From Gimesia alba (GTDB lineage Bacteria > Planctomycetota > Planctomycetia > Planctomycetales > Planctomycetaceae), in the NCBI RefSeq assembly GCF_007744675.1, contig NZ_CP036269.1:6313046-6377045 (forward strand): 64,000 nt of DNA. Direction: 5' to 3'. The notes beneath the pieces are model-generated. The model was not told where the DNA came from. It ran no database searches and worked only from the letters and a program-made list of their open reading frames with translations. The position numbers and the translations under genes are program-made. Below are positions 38,789 to 48,584 of the stretch, one piece after another (position 1 is the first letter of the stretch; each line of letters begins with the position of its first letter).

Positions 38789-39142
38789 TCTTTTTACTCA
38801 AAGTGAATGTGGTAGAGTTTCCAGTCCTCAAAACATGATAAATCGCAGTTTGAAATAGTACGAATCACAAATTCCGAGCTATGAATCCAATACCTGGAAT
38901 GTTGCAAAAATGCAACATTTCCCTAATCCCCCATTCACTGAGCATCATTCCCGGAAAATAAGCGATCTTTGATACTTCGCTATTTTTCCATGTCCGACCA
39001 GTCTTCAAAATAAATTCCATCGGACACGTTTCATCTCAAACCGATTTTGTTAGACTTAAACTGAGAAGACTGGAAAAGTGATTTGGTAACATTTCAACAC
39101 CCCAAGGGATTTCTCCCACCACCGATCAAGGATGCAGAAATT
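38789..39142. other. Intergenic region after cydAB
   Basis: About 350 bases with a hairpin at 38898-38919 and otherwise AT-rich sequence. A 26-codon frame from 38881 codes for no membrane segment and is not a cydX. It probably includes the promoter of the next gene. No gene is seen. Confidence 0.4.
38898..38919 (+). terminator. Possible terminator after cydB
   Basis: AATGTTGCA (38898-38906) pairs perfectly with TGCAACATT (38911-38919) with a four-A loop. Only three Ts follow, so termination may be partial. Confidence 0.5.
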
Positions 39143-39601
39143 GTGACAGATACGATCCCGGGCATTATCGTTGGAACCCTCCTGGTTTTATTTGGTGCGG
39201 GACTGATCCATTTGCATCGGACATCATGGTTTCACCGCCAGCACGACGAAGACTTAAGCGATGATGACTATCTTTTCTTCTCCAAGCAATACCGGCGGCG
39301 GATGCAAACCTCGAGCCTACTGGTTCTGATTGGTTTTTTGATCATGATCGGCGACGCCCCCTATATGCCCTGGAAATCATATCCGGGGCTCTTTGCTGCC
39401 TACTGGGGTGGCATTCTTTTAGTCGCCTTCTGGGTGATCCTGTCAGCGATTGGTGATATGAGCGCCTCACGCGTCAGATCTACGAATCTGATTTCCCGCA
39501 TCCAGGATCAACAACGCCTGCTTGAAAAACAACTCATGGAAATGAAAGAGAAGCAAAAGCAGACGACGGATAAAAATTCCACTTCTGAAAAAGAGAAGTG
39601 A
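39143..39601 (+). CDS. Small two- or three-TM protein with coiled-coil tail
   Basis: 152 residues from the GTG at 39143 (AAGGA ten bases upstream); the frame opens at a TTG at 39083. Hydrophobic segments: 'IPGIIVGTLLVLFGAGLIHL', 'SSLLVLIGFLIMIGDAPYM' and 'GLFAAYWGGILLVAFWVILSAI'. An acidic loop with 'DEDLSDDDYLFF' lies between the first two. The C-terminal ~40 residues (QDQQRLLEKQLMEMKEKQKQ) are a predicted coiled coil. I do not recognise the family. It may sense or organise a membrane complex. Confidence 0.7.
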   Translation: MTDTIPGIIVGTLLVLFGAGLIHLHRTSWFHRQHDEDLSDDDYLFFSKQYRRRMQTSSLLVLIGFLIMIGDAPYMPWKSYPGLFAAYWGGILLVAFWVILSAIGDMSASRVRSTNLISRIQDQQRLLEKQLMEMKEKQKQTTDKNSTSEKEK

Positions 39602-39647
39602 TACCGAGCGTACAATCTAATCCCGTAGTTGAGCCAACCTTCACAAG

Positions 39648-39685
39648 AAAAAAGAGGACTTCTAGGAAGTGACACACTCTTTTTT
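39648..39685. terminator. Bidirectional terminator between convergent genes
   Basis: AAAAAAGAG (39648-39656) pairs with CTCTTTTTT (39677-39685), with an inner ACTTC-TAG-GAAGT stem. Because the arms are A- and T-rich it can end transcripts from both sides. It covers the last codons of the sulfotransferase gene. Confidence 0.75.
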
Positions 39686-40825
39686 AATCAACGCATCAGA
39701 AGGTAACCGCTCATAACCGAACATCTCGAATGCTTTTTGCCAGCGTTCGTAGATTTTCTTCTCCTGGTCAGCGTCCATTTCGTATTTGTTCTTCTTGTAG
39801 GATTTTTGATCCTTCAAATACGGCTGCATGTTCTTTTCTAACTCTTCAAATCCATCGAGATTCAAGTGCTCGTAAACTCTTCGCAGCTCACTTACGGGGT
39901 CAGCTTCGAGATCTTCAAAGCGAACCTCATGCAGTTGACCTTCCGGCACAGTCTGGCGATCACGCTCGTAAACGTGCAAATGATTCTCATAAATATGAGC
40001 CATGTCCTCTTCTAATTTTTCCATATCAAGAGGAGCAAACCCATTGTCGCCAAACATGGTCCGACGCAGATGCAGTGTGGAATTATAAACCTTGTACGGG
40101 TTTCGATAGATATAAACGAAGCGGGCATCGGGAAACATTTTCAGCAGAAACGGAATCCGAAATGTATGCGTTGGAGACTTCAGCAACACACGCTTATTTC
40201 CACCGGCTTTAAACGTCAGCTTCTTCATGAAATAGATAAAGTTTTTTTTCCAGAGCGAAGCTTCCTTGGGAGTCAATTGATCCAGCTCGTAATAACGCTC
40301 ATAAACCTCCGGCTGATCGCTGAAGCCGATTGCCAGGTAAGGAGACATCAAATGCAGCAGCATGATCGACGTCTCATCTTCCTGTGGTAAATCCCAGGTG
40401 ACCGGCATGTTGTCCATGGGACGCTGCTTCGGCAACAAACGCCGCACGACCTGTTTCAGCAGAGGCTCGGTGAGTAGAAAATGAGAAGGAAACAGCATGG
40501 CTCCCATATTAGGATAGATGAACTGTTTATCCATCGACATCAGATTATGAAGCAAAGTGGTACCACTTCGCCAATGCCCAATGATGAAAACCGGCGGTTC
40601 CAGTTTGGTCTTGTTAACTCTCCGACTGAAAATCAAGTTTTCCAGCAAACTGAAAAATGAATTCGAAAGGCTGAAGAACCCTGAAGAAATCAAACGAAAC
40701 ATGCCAGACCAGCGAATGGTGGGCCGTAGTCTCATCAACTTGATGAAGTTCGTGAATCCGATTCCAGACCAGACACAAAAAGGGCCTTGAGAAGATCCAC
40801 TGTTATTTTCCTGGCGTTTAGTCAT
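39662..40825 (-). CDS. Sulfotransferase-family protein
   Basis: 387 residues. The PAPS 5'-phosphosulfate loop is 'VFIIGHWRSGTTLLHNLMSMD'. The 3'-phosphate motif is 'RFVYIYRNPYKVYNSTLHL' (the Arg-Asn-Pro plus Ser pattern). 'VLLKSPTHTFRIPFLLKMFP' and 'EVRFEDLEADP' are further family landmarks. It would transfer sulfate to a sugar, lipid or protein. The acceptor is unknown. Planctomycetes encode many sulfatases and sulfotransferases. It is a lone gene here. Confidence 0.9.
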   Translation of the reverse strand: MTKRQENNSGSSQGPFCVWSGIGFTNFIKLMRLRPTIRWSGMFRLISSGFFSLSNSFFSLLENLIFSRRVNKTKLEPPVFIIGHWRSGTTLLHNLMSMDKQFIYPNMGAMLFPSHFLLTEPLLKQVVRRLLPKQRPMDNMPVTWDLPQEDETSIMLLHLMSPYLAIGFSDQPEVYERYYELDQLTPKEASLWKKNFIYFMKKLTFKAGGNKRVLLKSPTHTFRIPFLLKMFPDARFVYIYRNPYKVYNSTLHLRRTMFGDNGFAPLDMEKLEEDMAHIYENHLHVYERDRQTVPEGQLHEVRFEDLEADPVSELRRVYEHLNLDGFEELEKNMQPYLKDQKSYKKNKYEMDADQEKKIYERWQKAFEMFGYERLPSDALIKKECVTS

Positions 40826-41303
40826 CTGCAGAGACTGTCCTACACTTTATCAACACAAGTCAAAGCCCAGCTAATCAAAATTCCACCTGTCAATCAGAAG
40901 ACGTTGATCAATACAACTCGGCCGAAATGTAAAGAATATACTATCATTATCTGAGATTGTCTGTGGGTAGGTAAAGAAGATTAGTGGCAATATTGTTAAT
41001 TCTATACCACTTTATCCAAAAAAGAACTGACAAGGTTCGTTGGATCTATCATTAGTTTATTTCGGCATCCCATGAGAAAGACTTCGACGAACTCTTTCCC
41101 GTTCAATGGGTTTGACCAAATACAGACAATACCACACCGAATAAAGTGCGTGTCCTTACTCACTCTAAACTAACTGTTTCTCCTCATTTGTACAATTGAC
41201 ACGACTAATATTCGCTCGGATTCAAACGATCCATATCCAAGCTGCAGAAGTATCGGATGACATTATACTTTTTCATGAGCGAGCCTGAATAGTGGACACC
41301 AGC
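40826..41303. other. ~480-base intergenic region
   Basis: Between the sulfotransferase start and the xylulokinase stop, both on the minus strand. There is no reading frame with family features, no strong hairpin and no repeat that I can see. It is AT-rich and probably holds the sulfotransferase promoter. Confidence 0.4.
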
Positions 41304-42836
41304 CTAGTCGACTAAGCTTCTGATCTCCTGAAAATCGGCTTTCAGCGATGAATACAAGCCTTGAAAAACAGGGTAGGACTGGTTGTATACTTTTTTGTTT
41401 TTAGGGTTTACGTTCGTACTTTCTACAACGCGAATCGTGGCACCGCAGGCTTCCACCACATCCTTATAGGCCCCGGTCCCGGCAGCAGCCAGCAACGCAA
41501 CCCCATACGCCGGGCCTTCTTCGGCGTTAATTGTCACCACTTTTTGACCATAGATATCAGCTTGCATCTGCCGCCAGAATTCGCTTCGTGCGCCACCACC
41601 AGATAGTCGGATCTCTTTCACCGGGATATTCAGTTCCTTGATGATTTCTAGAGAGTCACGCATCGCATATGTTGCCCCTTCGATCACAGCGCGACTCAAG
41701 TGAGCACGACCGTGTCTCAGGCTCAAACCGATCCAGGCAGCCCGTGCATCGGGATCCGCATGTGGTGTCCGCTCCCCGGTCAGATACGGCAGGAAAAATA
41801 AACCTTCGCTTCCTGCAGGCGCCTCGGCTGCCTGTTCGGTAATCAGTTGATACGGGTCCACTTTCTGTCGTTTCGCGAGCGCGACCTGCTGTTCGCAAAG
41901 TTGATTCCGATACCACTGCAGGCTGCCGCCGGCAGAAAGCACCACGCCCATCACATGCCACTTGTCTCGAACCGCGTGACAGAATGTATGAGCGCGTCCT
42001 TCCGGATCGATCTGCACTTCATCGCTATGAGCAAATACAACTCCGCTCGTTCCCATCGTCGCTGAGATCGCCCCTTTTTTGACAATTCCATTGCCTACCG
42101 CACCGGCGGCCTGATCACCACCGCCACCAACGACCGCCACCCCTTTGGAAAGCCCCAACAGACGAGCGGCGTCTTCAGTTAAATGACCACTGACATCTTC
42201 TGATTCATAAACTTCCGGCAGCAGACCGGCATCCAGTTCCAGTTTACTCAACAACGGTTGGCTCCATTTTCTCTGTTTGACATTCAGCAGTAACGTTCCC
42301 GATGCGTCACTGACCTCGGTCGCAAATTCGCCCGTCAGTCGAAAGCGAACATAGTCTTTCGGCAGCAATACCTGAACGGTCTTATCAAAGTTTTTCGGTT
42401 CGTGATTCCGCAGCCAGAGAATCTTAGGAGCTGTAAAACCGGTTAACGCAGGATTCGCCACCATGCGGATCAGTTTCTTCCGACCGCCGGCACGCTCCTC
42501 AATCTCAGTACATTCCGCAGCTGTCCGCTGATCATTCCAGAGCAAAGCAGGCCGGATGACTTCGTGCTTCTTGTTGAGAAACACACTTCCATGCATCTGA
42601 CCGCTCAGGCCAATCCCTTTCACATCTGCAGGCTTAATCTTTCCCGCTTTCAAAACCTTACGCACACTCTTGATCGTCGCCTGCCACCAGTCTTCCGGAT
42701 CCTGTTCCGACCAGCCAGGATGAGGGCTGTAAAGCGGATACTCAACCGTTGCCGAAGAAAGAATGGTTCCGTCTTCCTGCATTGCCAGCGTTTTCGTACC
42801 ACTCGTTCCAATATCCACACCCAGAAAAACGGCCAT
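41304..42836 (-). CDS. xylB: Xylulokinase
   Basis: 510 residues from the ATG at 42836, preceded by GAGGG 8 bases upstream. FGGY motifs: '[18 protein letters not shown]', '[14 protein letters not shown]', '[14 protein letters not shown]', 'LLWNDQRT', '[22 protein letters not shown]' and '[20 protein letters not shown]'. The 'SGQMHG' motif supports xylulose. It makes xylulose 5-phosphate for the pentose phosphate route. No xylA is adjacent. A DUF1080 gene lies upstream on the same strand. Confidence 0.93.
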   Translation of the reverse strand: MAVFLGVDIGTSGTKTLAMQEDGTILSSATVEYPLYSPHPGWSEQDPEDWWQATIKSVRKVLKAGKIKPADVKGIGLSGQMHGSVFLNKKHEVIRPALLWNDQRTAAECTEIEERAGGRKKLIRMVANPALTGFTAPKILWLRNHEPKNFDKTVQVLLPKDYVRFRLTGEFATEVSDASGTLLLNVKQRKWSQPLLSKLELDAGLLPEVYESEDVSGHLTEDAARLLGLSKGVAVVGGGGDQAAGAVGNGIVKKGAISATMGTSGVVFAHSDEVQIDPEGRAHTFCHAVRDKWHVMGVVLSAGGSLQWYRNQLCEQQVALAKRQKVDPYQLITEQAAEAPAGSEGLFFLPYLTGERTPHADPDARAAWIGLSLRHGRAHLSRAVIEGATYAMRDSLEIIKELNIPVKEIRLSGGGARSEFWRQMQADIYGQKVVTINAEEGPAYGVALLAAAGTGAYKDVVEACGATIRVVESTNVNPKNKKVYNQSYPVFQGLYSSLKADFQEIRSLVD

Positions 42837-42911
42837 ACTGTTTACCCTCATCCTAGTTAGTCAATCAAATGCTGTTACCAGCATCACAAGCTGTCTTGAA
42901 ACGATAAATGA

Positions 42912-43676
42912 TTACTCTGGGCAGACACAACCAATGGGCTGGACTTCGGCAATTTCACGAACCCAAATGTTACGGAACCGGGTATCATTTCGATGAAACT
43001 GCAGTTGAATCGGCAGCTTCTCTTCATGAGCAGTATAAAATGGTGGCTGATGATAAAAGGTAGCACCTTGCAGTTCCGTATGATTTTGCACAACAACACC
43101 ATTCTGGATCACGGTGACATATGCTGGTTTAACGAGTTGTCCATACACATTAAACCGGGGGGCGTTGAAAATGATATCATAAGTCTGCCATTCTCCCGGC
43201 TTGCGACAGACATTGACCATCGGTGGGTACTGTTTATAAATTGAACCAGCCTGACCGTCAAAGTAGGTTTTGTTCTGATACGAATCGAGAATCTGAACTT
43301 CGTATTTTCCCATCAGAAAGACACCACTATTTCCGCGTCCCTGTCCTTTGCCTTCAATTTTTTCGGGAGTCGCCCATTCCAGATGCAACTGGCAATCGCC
43401 AAAGGACTGCTTCGTTTCGATGTCCTGAGCAGTGGTAATTGCATACCCATCCTTAATTTTCCATTTATCGCCGCCTTTCCACTGATCCAGATTCTTTCCA
43501 TCAAACAGCACAATCGCATCGGATGGCGGCTGATTGGGATTCGCGGTCACCACGGTCGGCTCTTTCCAGATCAAACCATTCTTATATTCTTCCACCAGAT
43601 TTCCATAGGTGTGATAAGCAGTTCCCAGAAAGAGGACTACGATTAGAATATGAAAACCCTTGCGCAAGCCTGTCAT
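42912..43676 (-). CDS. Secreted DUF1080 (3-keto-glycoside hydrolase-like) protein
   Basis: 254 residues with an N-terminal hydrophobic signal/anchor ([19 protein letters not shown]). The DUF1080 concanavalin-like core runs from '[21 protein letters not shown]' through '[20 protein letters not shown]' to '[20 protein letters not shown]', then '[17 protein letters not shown]'. DUF1080 is common in Planctomycetes and Bacteroidetes; some members cleave 3-keto-glycosides made by Gfo/Idh enzymes. That could link it in function to the exported oxidoreductase at 27928, which is an inference. It stands upstream of xylB. Confidence 0.9.
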   Translation of the reverse strand: MTGLRKGFHILIVVLFLGTAYHTYGNLVEEYKNGLIWKEPTVVTANPNQPPSDAIVLFDGKNLDQWKGGDKWKIKDGYAITTAQDIETKQSFGDCQLHLEWATPEKIEGKGQGRGNSGVFLMGKYEVQILDSYQNKTYFDGQAGSIYKQYPPMVNVCRKPGEWQTYDIIFNAPRFNVYGQLVKPAYVTVIQNGVVVQNHTELQGATFYHQPPFYTAHEEKLPIQLQFHRNDTRFRNIWVREIAEVQPIGCVCPE

Positions 43677-43767
43677 AATGATGTCCTTTTATCTCTATCT
43701 TAATTGTGTAAAGAATGAATTTTACAATTTGAAATCTAATTGGTTCTGACTAAAAGAATCTGGTGAA

Positions 43768-44535
43768 TCAATAGTCGAGGCTGGCGCCCCCTTCGGCTTC
43801 GAGGGCCTGTCCCGTCAAAAAGCTCGAATCGTCAGTCGCCAGGAATAGTGCCAGACGCCCCATTTCTTCAATCGTCCCCATGCGTTTGAAAACCTGAAGA
43901 TCAGAAACACGTTTCAAAGCCGTCTCCGGATCGGGCAGTGATTCCGCCCAGTCCCGCATCAACGGCGTATCAATATTACTAGGCAGGATCGCATTCACTC
44001 GGACACCTGCTTCGCCCAGTTCAATCGCCAGTGATTTTGTAAAGCTGACCTGAGCTCCTTTGGTCGAACAATAGGCGGTCGAATGATGCTGCCCCAACAC
44101 CGCCGTCATCGACGACATATTAATAATCGTCCCTTTGGTTTTTCGTAAATGCGGCAATGCATACTTCGCACCGGCAAACGTGCTGAGAAAGTTCACACGC
44201 ATCAACTCTTCCATTTCTTCGATGCTTGTTTCTTCCAGCGACATTGCCGGCGGATGAACTCCGGCATTGTTGATGATGCAATCCAATCGGCCGAACTGTT
44301 CCACAACCAGCTCAACCGCAGATAAAATCTGTTCATGCTGACCGACATCACATTGAACAAAGATCGCTTTGCCCGGACCTTTCTCATTGAGCTCACGAGC
44401 TAAATCCTGACCCGCTTTCATGCCTCGTGCCAGGATCGCGACCATGCCGCCTTCTTCACAAAACACACGCGAGCAGCCTTCACCAATCCCTTTGCTGCCA
44501 CCGGTTACAATCACGGCGCGATTTTTAAATCTCAT
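43768..44535 (-). CDS. Short-chain dehydrogenase/reductase
   Basis: 255 residues from the ATG at 44535, preceded by GAGGGA; the frame extends to 44568. The cofactor motif is 'VIVTGGSKGIGEG', the structural motif is 'IINNAGVHPP', and the catalytic residues are Ser (NMSSMTAV), Tyr and Lys (AYCSTKGAQ). The C-terminal 'GSASLDY'-like end is 'EGGASLDY'. The substrate is unknown. Lack of an Arg after the first Gly-rich turn does not settle NAD versus NADP. Downstream on the minus strand lies the DUF1080 gene. Confidence 0.92.
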   Translation of the reverse strand: MRFKNRAVIVTGGSKGIGEGCSRVFCEEGGMVAILARGMKAGQDLARELNEKGPGKAIFVQCDVGQHEQILSAVELVVEQFGRLDCIINNAGVHPPAMSLEETSIEEMEELMRVNFLSTFAGAKYALPHLRKTKGTIINMSSMTAVLGQHHSTAYCSTKGAQVSFTKSLAIELGEAGVRVNAILPSNIDTPLMRDWAESLPDPETALKRVSDLQVFKRMGTIEEMGRLALFLATDDSSFLTGQALEAEGGASLDY

Positions 44536-44832
44536 GTTTCCCTCAACCGATCTTTCTCGCAGGAACAAACTCGGAATCGACGATCAAAACTAATGGTTCA
44601 TCAACCCTGAATTGACTGGTGATCAATGCCTGGCGAGCACACCAAAGAGCGTGCGGACCATTTCGGACAACGTGCCATTCCAAGTCTGATAAGACACTAG
44701 TTCCGGTTCGTTATTTACGGTAACAATTACCGCGAGGGAATTCCAATCAAAGGCGGAATTGAATTCTCAAACAGAGATTAATTAAATGAGCTTAATTTTC
44801 ATTGCATTCCAGTAATACTGATCAGCCCGAGT

Positions 44833-45804
44833 TTACTGCTCTGAACCGAGGCGTAAGATTTCCGGAAGCTCTGCCAGATTCAAATTGCCGCCACTTAGAA
44901 TCGCTACGACCGTCTTACCTTGAAATCGCGTTTTATTGTTCAAGACTGCAGCCAGTGCGGCAGCACCTGCGCCTTCTGCCAGATTGTGCGTCTCTTTCAG
45001 AATATGATAAGCAGCGATCCGCATTTCATCTTCACTGACGAGGAGAAAATCATCGACGACTGACTTCATGATTTCCTGCGTCAGCTCAGCCCCTGATCGC
45101 GTAGCCACTCCCTCAGCCCAGGTATCGGCGGACTCCGTCGTCTGCAGCATCCCCGCTTTCCAAGACAACTGATTGGCTGGTGCGTTCGCCGCCCCGACGG
45201 CGATGATTTCCGTAGTCGGACTTAAGTGTCTGGCAACGATGCCTGTGCCACAAACGCCGCTCCCCATGCCAACCGGAACGAGAATCACATCGGGTGTCTT
45301 CAACGTTTCAAAGATTTCAATGGCCTGAGTGCCCACGCCGGCAATCAGAAGCGGCTCATTGGCGGAATGTATGTATCGCCGTTTTCCATCGACCAGTTTT
45401 TGTTCCAGATACTGCTTCGCTTCATCAAAGTCTTCTCCTGCTTCGATGATTTCCGCACCCAGCAGTTTGATGGCACGGACTTTATCCGGGTTATTGTTTT
45501 TCGGAACCACAATTGTACATTTCGCACCAAACTTGCGCGCGGCGTATGCGAGCGACTGACCATGATTGCCGGTCGAACAGCCCATGATCCCTGCAGCACG
45601 TTCTTCCTCTGAAAGTGTACTGACCAGATTGATCCCCCCACGCACTTTGAACGCACCGACCGGCTGGTGATTCTCATGCTTCAAATAAAAATTGGCTCCC
45701 GTCAACTGGCTTAAGCCAGGCCATTCATAAAGGGGCGTCGGTGCCAGTACTTGACGAACACGGGGTAATGCTTCCTGAACATCCTGAAAGGTCGGGATTC
45801 GCAT
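44833..45804 (-). CDS. PLP-dependent threonine/serine dehydratase
   Basis: 323 residues from the ATG at 45804 ('MRIPTFQDVQEALPR'). The frame opens at 45900, but the extra 32 residues do not look native. The PLP lysine is in 'PVGAFKVRGG', the phosphate loop in 'STGNHGQSLAYAA' and 'GMGSGVCGTG', and the pyridine-N contact at 'LSGGNLN'. It deaminates threonine and/or serine to 2-oxo acids. There is no C-terminal ACT domain, so it is the catabolic/short type, not feedback-inhibited IlvA. Confidence 0.92.
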   Translation of the reverse strand: MRIPTFQDVQEALPRVRQVLAPTPLYEWPGLSQLTGANFYLKHENHQPVGAFKVRGGINLVSTLSEEERAAGIMGCSTGNHGQSLAYAARKFGAKCTIVVPKNNNPDKVRAIKLLGAEIIEAGEDFDEAKQYLEQKLVDGKRRYIHSANEPLLIAGVGTQAIEIFETLKTPDVILVPVGMGSGVCGTGIVARHLSPTTEIIAVGAANAPANQLSWKAGMLQTTESADTWAEGVATRSGAELTQEIMKSVVDDFLLVSEDEMRIAAYHILKETHNLAEGAGAAALAAVLNNKTRFQGKTVVAILSGGNLNLAELPEILRLGSEQ

Positions 45805-46186
45805 AAGGGGTACCTGGGTATAGAGATTTCGCAAGAATGAGTTTGTCTGGAATGACACAACTCTTTTGTTGAAGTTCGTCAGAAAATCGTTCGTTGTCAA
45901 GTTCTGTAACGCTTGATTTCAAGATCAATCACGAGAACAGATTGTTGCATAGGGTCTAAACGCCTGTTATTATTCGAATAGAGATTGGCTGTGGTCAGCA
46001 GATCAGAGAGCAGTCTCGTAAATTCCTACCTGCCAGACTTTGGGAGTCTGGCTACCGTTAACTCCATTCGTTACGGATCGGTATCACCAAACCAGTTTGC
46101 AACGCGTTTGATGTACCAGGAACTCCGGGGACTGATAAAATTTCCCCTGGTCCTTCTCTCGCGTCCCCGACTGAGGGCGAACTTCC
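45805..46186. other. Divergent region with a strong hairpin
   Basis: Between the dehydratase and the PSCyt1 gene. The perfect stem GCCAGACT/AGTCTGGC (46032-46039 with 46045-46052, 5-base loop) lies 135 bases before the PSCyt1 start, so it is probably in its leader. A further imperfect pairing (ACCAGG at 46115 with CCTGGT at 46146) lies closer to the start. No gene is seen. Confidence 0.5.
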
Positions 46187-48580
46187 ATGTACCGGTTAAC
46201 ATCAAGACATACTTTGATTGGACTGCTTGTCTGTTTGGCGCTCCCCATCCAGGTCTGCTTTGCACAGAATCAAGTCAGTTTCAATCGTGACATTCGTCCG
46301 ATTCTTTCCCGAAACTGCTTTCATTGCCACGGCCCCGATTCCACACATCGCGAGGCAGACCTCCGTCTGGATCTCGAAACCGGACTCAAATCAACCACAG
46401 ACGATGCAGCAGTTATTCACCCCGGCAAACCCGATCAAAGTCAGTTATTCGAACGCATCAGTAGTAAAGACACTAATCTGGTCATGCCGCCCGCTGACTC
46501 TGGAAAATCGTTGAAACCTGCTGAAATCGAATTGATCAAACAATGGATCGCCGCCGGCGCCCCCTGGTCCAAACACTGGGCCTACCAGCAGCCACAATCA
46601 TCGTCGATTCCTGACGTCAAAAATCAAAGCTGGCCCGTGAACTGGATTGACCGTTTCATTCTTTCACGTCTCGAACAACAGAACCTGCAGCCCGCCGCGG
46701 AAGCCGATCAAGTCACGTTAATCCGTCGTCTCAGTTTTGATCTGACCGGATTGCCACCCACTCCCCAGGCAGTCGATCAGTTTGTCAAGGACCAAAGTCC
46801 GGACGCTTACGAAAAACTTGTAGACCGACTCTTGGCTTCTCCCCATTATGGCGAGCGGATGGCGATTTACTGGCTGGATCTGGTCCGCTTTGCGGATACC
46901 GTCGGTTATCACGGCGATCAGGACCATCACATCTCCCCCTATCGCGACTATGTGATCCGCGCGTTTAACGAAAATCTTCCCTTCGATCAATTCACCCGCG
47001 AGCAGTTAGCGGGAGATTTACTGCCTAATCCCAGCTTGCAGCAAAAAATCGCCACCGGTTATAACCGCGTGCTGCAGACATCTCATGAGGGTGGCGTGCA
47101 GCGCAAGGAATATCTGGCGATCTATGCCGCCGATCGCATTCGGAATTTTTCCGGGGTCTGGATGGGCGCCACCATGGGTTGCTGCCAATGCCACGATCAC
47201 AAGTACGATCCCTATACCACCAAAGACTTTTATTCGCTCGTCTCGTTTTTTGCCGACATCGATGAAGACCAGCATTTGAGGCGCGGTGCAGACCGGATTC
47301 CCACGATCAGAGAACCGGAAATCTTTCTCTATACCGATCAGGAAAAACAACAGATCTCAGAAATCGAAGCCAACATGAAAACGACCCAACAGGCTTTGAA
47401 AACAACCAAACAAAAGGAAGAACAAAAAACTCTCAAACAAAAACTGGAACAACTGAAAAAAGACCGAGCCGCCATCGATAAACGAGCGCTCAAAACGATG
47501 ATTACGGTCTCCATCAAACCGAGGGAAATTCGAATTCTGCCTCGCGGCAACTGGCTTGATGAAACCGGCCCCGTCGTTCAGCCCGCTATTCCAGAATTTC
47601 TGGGAACGCTGAAAACAGAAAAGGATCGCTTAACTCGCCTGGATCTGGCGAACTGGTTATCAGCTGAAGACGGATACGGCTTAATGTTAGCACGCGTCAT
47701 GGCAAACCGCTTCTGGTACCTCTTCTTCGGCCGCGGGATCGCTCCCGTACTGGACGATTTTGGAGGACAGGGAGGGCCGCCTCATTATCCGGAACTCCTC
47801 GATCAACTGGCACTGAAATTTTACAAAGACCATTGGGACGTCAAGCAGACCATCAAATTCATCGTCATGAGCCGCGCTTATCGGCAGTCTTCTCTCGAAA
47901 CGCCGGAACAGCGAAAACTGGATCCGTTCAACCAGCGTCTCAATCGACAGGCACGCTTTCGCCTGCCGGCTGAAATGATTCGAGATAACGCACTGACCGT
48001 CAGCGGTTTATTAGTCACTGAGATCGGCGGCCCCAGCGTGAAACCCTATCAGCCAGCCGGCTACTATCGTCATTTGAATTTCCCCAAACGGAAATATGTC
48101 GCAGATACAGACGACCGCCAATGGCGTCGCGGCCTGTATGTGCATTGGCAACGCCAGTTTCTCCATCCCATGTTAAAAGCCTTCGATGCCCCAAGCCGTG
48201 AAGAATGTACGGCGCAGCGTCCCCGATCGAATACTCCGATCGCTGCGATGACTCTGCTGAACGATCCGACTTTTGTAGAAGCCTCGCGTAAGTATGCCGA
48301 AGATGTTTTGCTAAACGGTGGCGATTCGGATGCACAAAAAATCGGCTATGCGTTCACGAAAGCAACTTCGCGAGCTCCTGAAAACAGGGAAACGGAAGTA
48401 CTGCTCAATTTATTAAACTCCAATCGCCGTGAATATCGGTCACAGCCCAAAGCCGCCGTTGAACTGACAAAATCCGGCTTGGCGAAAACGAACCAGGAAT
48501 TAAACGCCAAAGAACTCGCAGCCTGGACGGAAGTCACACGCGCCTTATTGAACCTGAATGAAGTTGTGACGAGGAACTAA
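46187..48580 (+). CDS. PSCyt1/DUF1549/DUF1553 planctomycete cytochrome c-like protein
   Basis: 797 residues with a signal peptide (LIGLLVCLALPIQVCFA). The PSCyt1 domain (about 35-130) carries one CxxCH heme site, 'NCFHCHGPDSTHREADLRLD'. DUF1549 (PSCyt2) follows: 'WIDRFILSRLEQQ', 'SFDLTGLPPTP', and 'CCQCHDHKYDP' with a second CxxCH. A coiled coil lies at about 385-425 (EIEANMKTTQQALKTTKQK). The C-terminal DUF1553 (PSD1) has 'RVMANRFWYLFFGRGI' and 'VMSRAYRQSS'. The family always pairs with DUF1501, as here (4-base gap). Its biochemical role, possibly in polysaccharide handling or electron transfer, is unresolved. Confidence 0.95.
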   Translation: MYRLTSRHTLIGLLVCLALPIQVCFAQNQVSFNRDIRPILSRNCFHCHGPDSTHREADLRLDLETGLKSTTDDAAVIHPGKPDQSQLFERISSKDTNLVMPPADSGKSLKPAEIELIKQWIAAGAPWSKHWAYQQPQSSSIPDVKNQSWPVNWIDRFILSRLEQQNLQPAAEADQVTLIRRLSFDLTGLPPTPQAVDQFVKDQSPDAYEKLVDRLLASPHYGERMAIYWLDLVRFADTVGYHGDQDHHISPYRDYVIRAFNENLPFDQFTREQLAGDLLPNPSLQQKIATGYNRVLQTSHEGGVQRKEYLAIYAADRIRNFSGVWMGATMGCCQCHDHKYDPYTTKDFYSLVSFFADIDEDQHLRRGADRIPTIREPEIFLYTDQEKQQISEIEANMKTTQQALKTTKQKEEQKTLKQKLEQLKKDRAAIDKRALKTMITVSIKPREIRILPRGNWLDETGPVVQPAIPEFLGTLKTEKDRLTRLDLANWLSAEDGYGLMLARVMANRFWYLFFGRGIAPVLDDFGGQGGPPHYPELLDQLALKFYKDHWDVKQTIKFIVMSRAYRQSSLETPEQRKLDPFNQRLNRQARFRLPAEMIRDNALTVSGLLVTEIGGPSVKPYQPAGYYRHLNFPKRKYVADTDDRQWRRGLYVHWQRQFLHPMLKAFDAPSREECTAQRPRSNTPIAAMTLLNDPTFVEASRKYAEDVLLNGGDSDAQKIGYAFTKATSRAPENRETEVLLNLLNSNRREYRSQPKAAVELTKSGLAKTNQELNAKELAAWTEVTRALLNLNEVVTRN

Positions 48581-48584
48581 CAGA

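Noticed and set aside
38881-38961. A 26-codon frame after cydB as a cydX
   Set aside because: The predicted peptide has no membrane helix, and its start lies inside the region with the hairpin.
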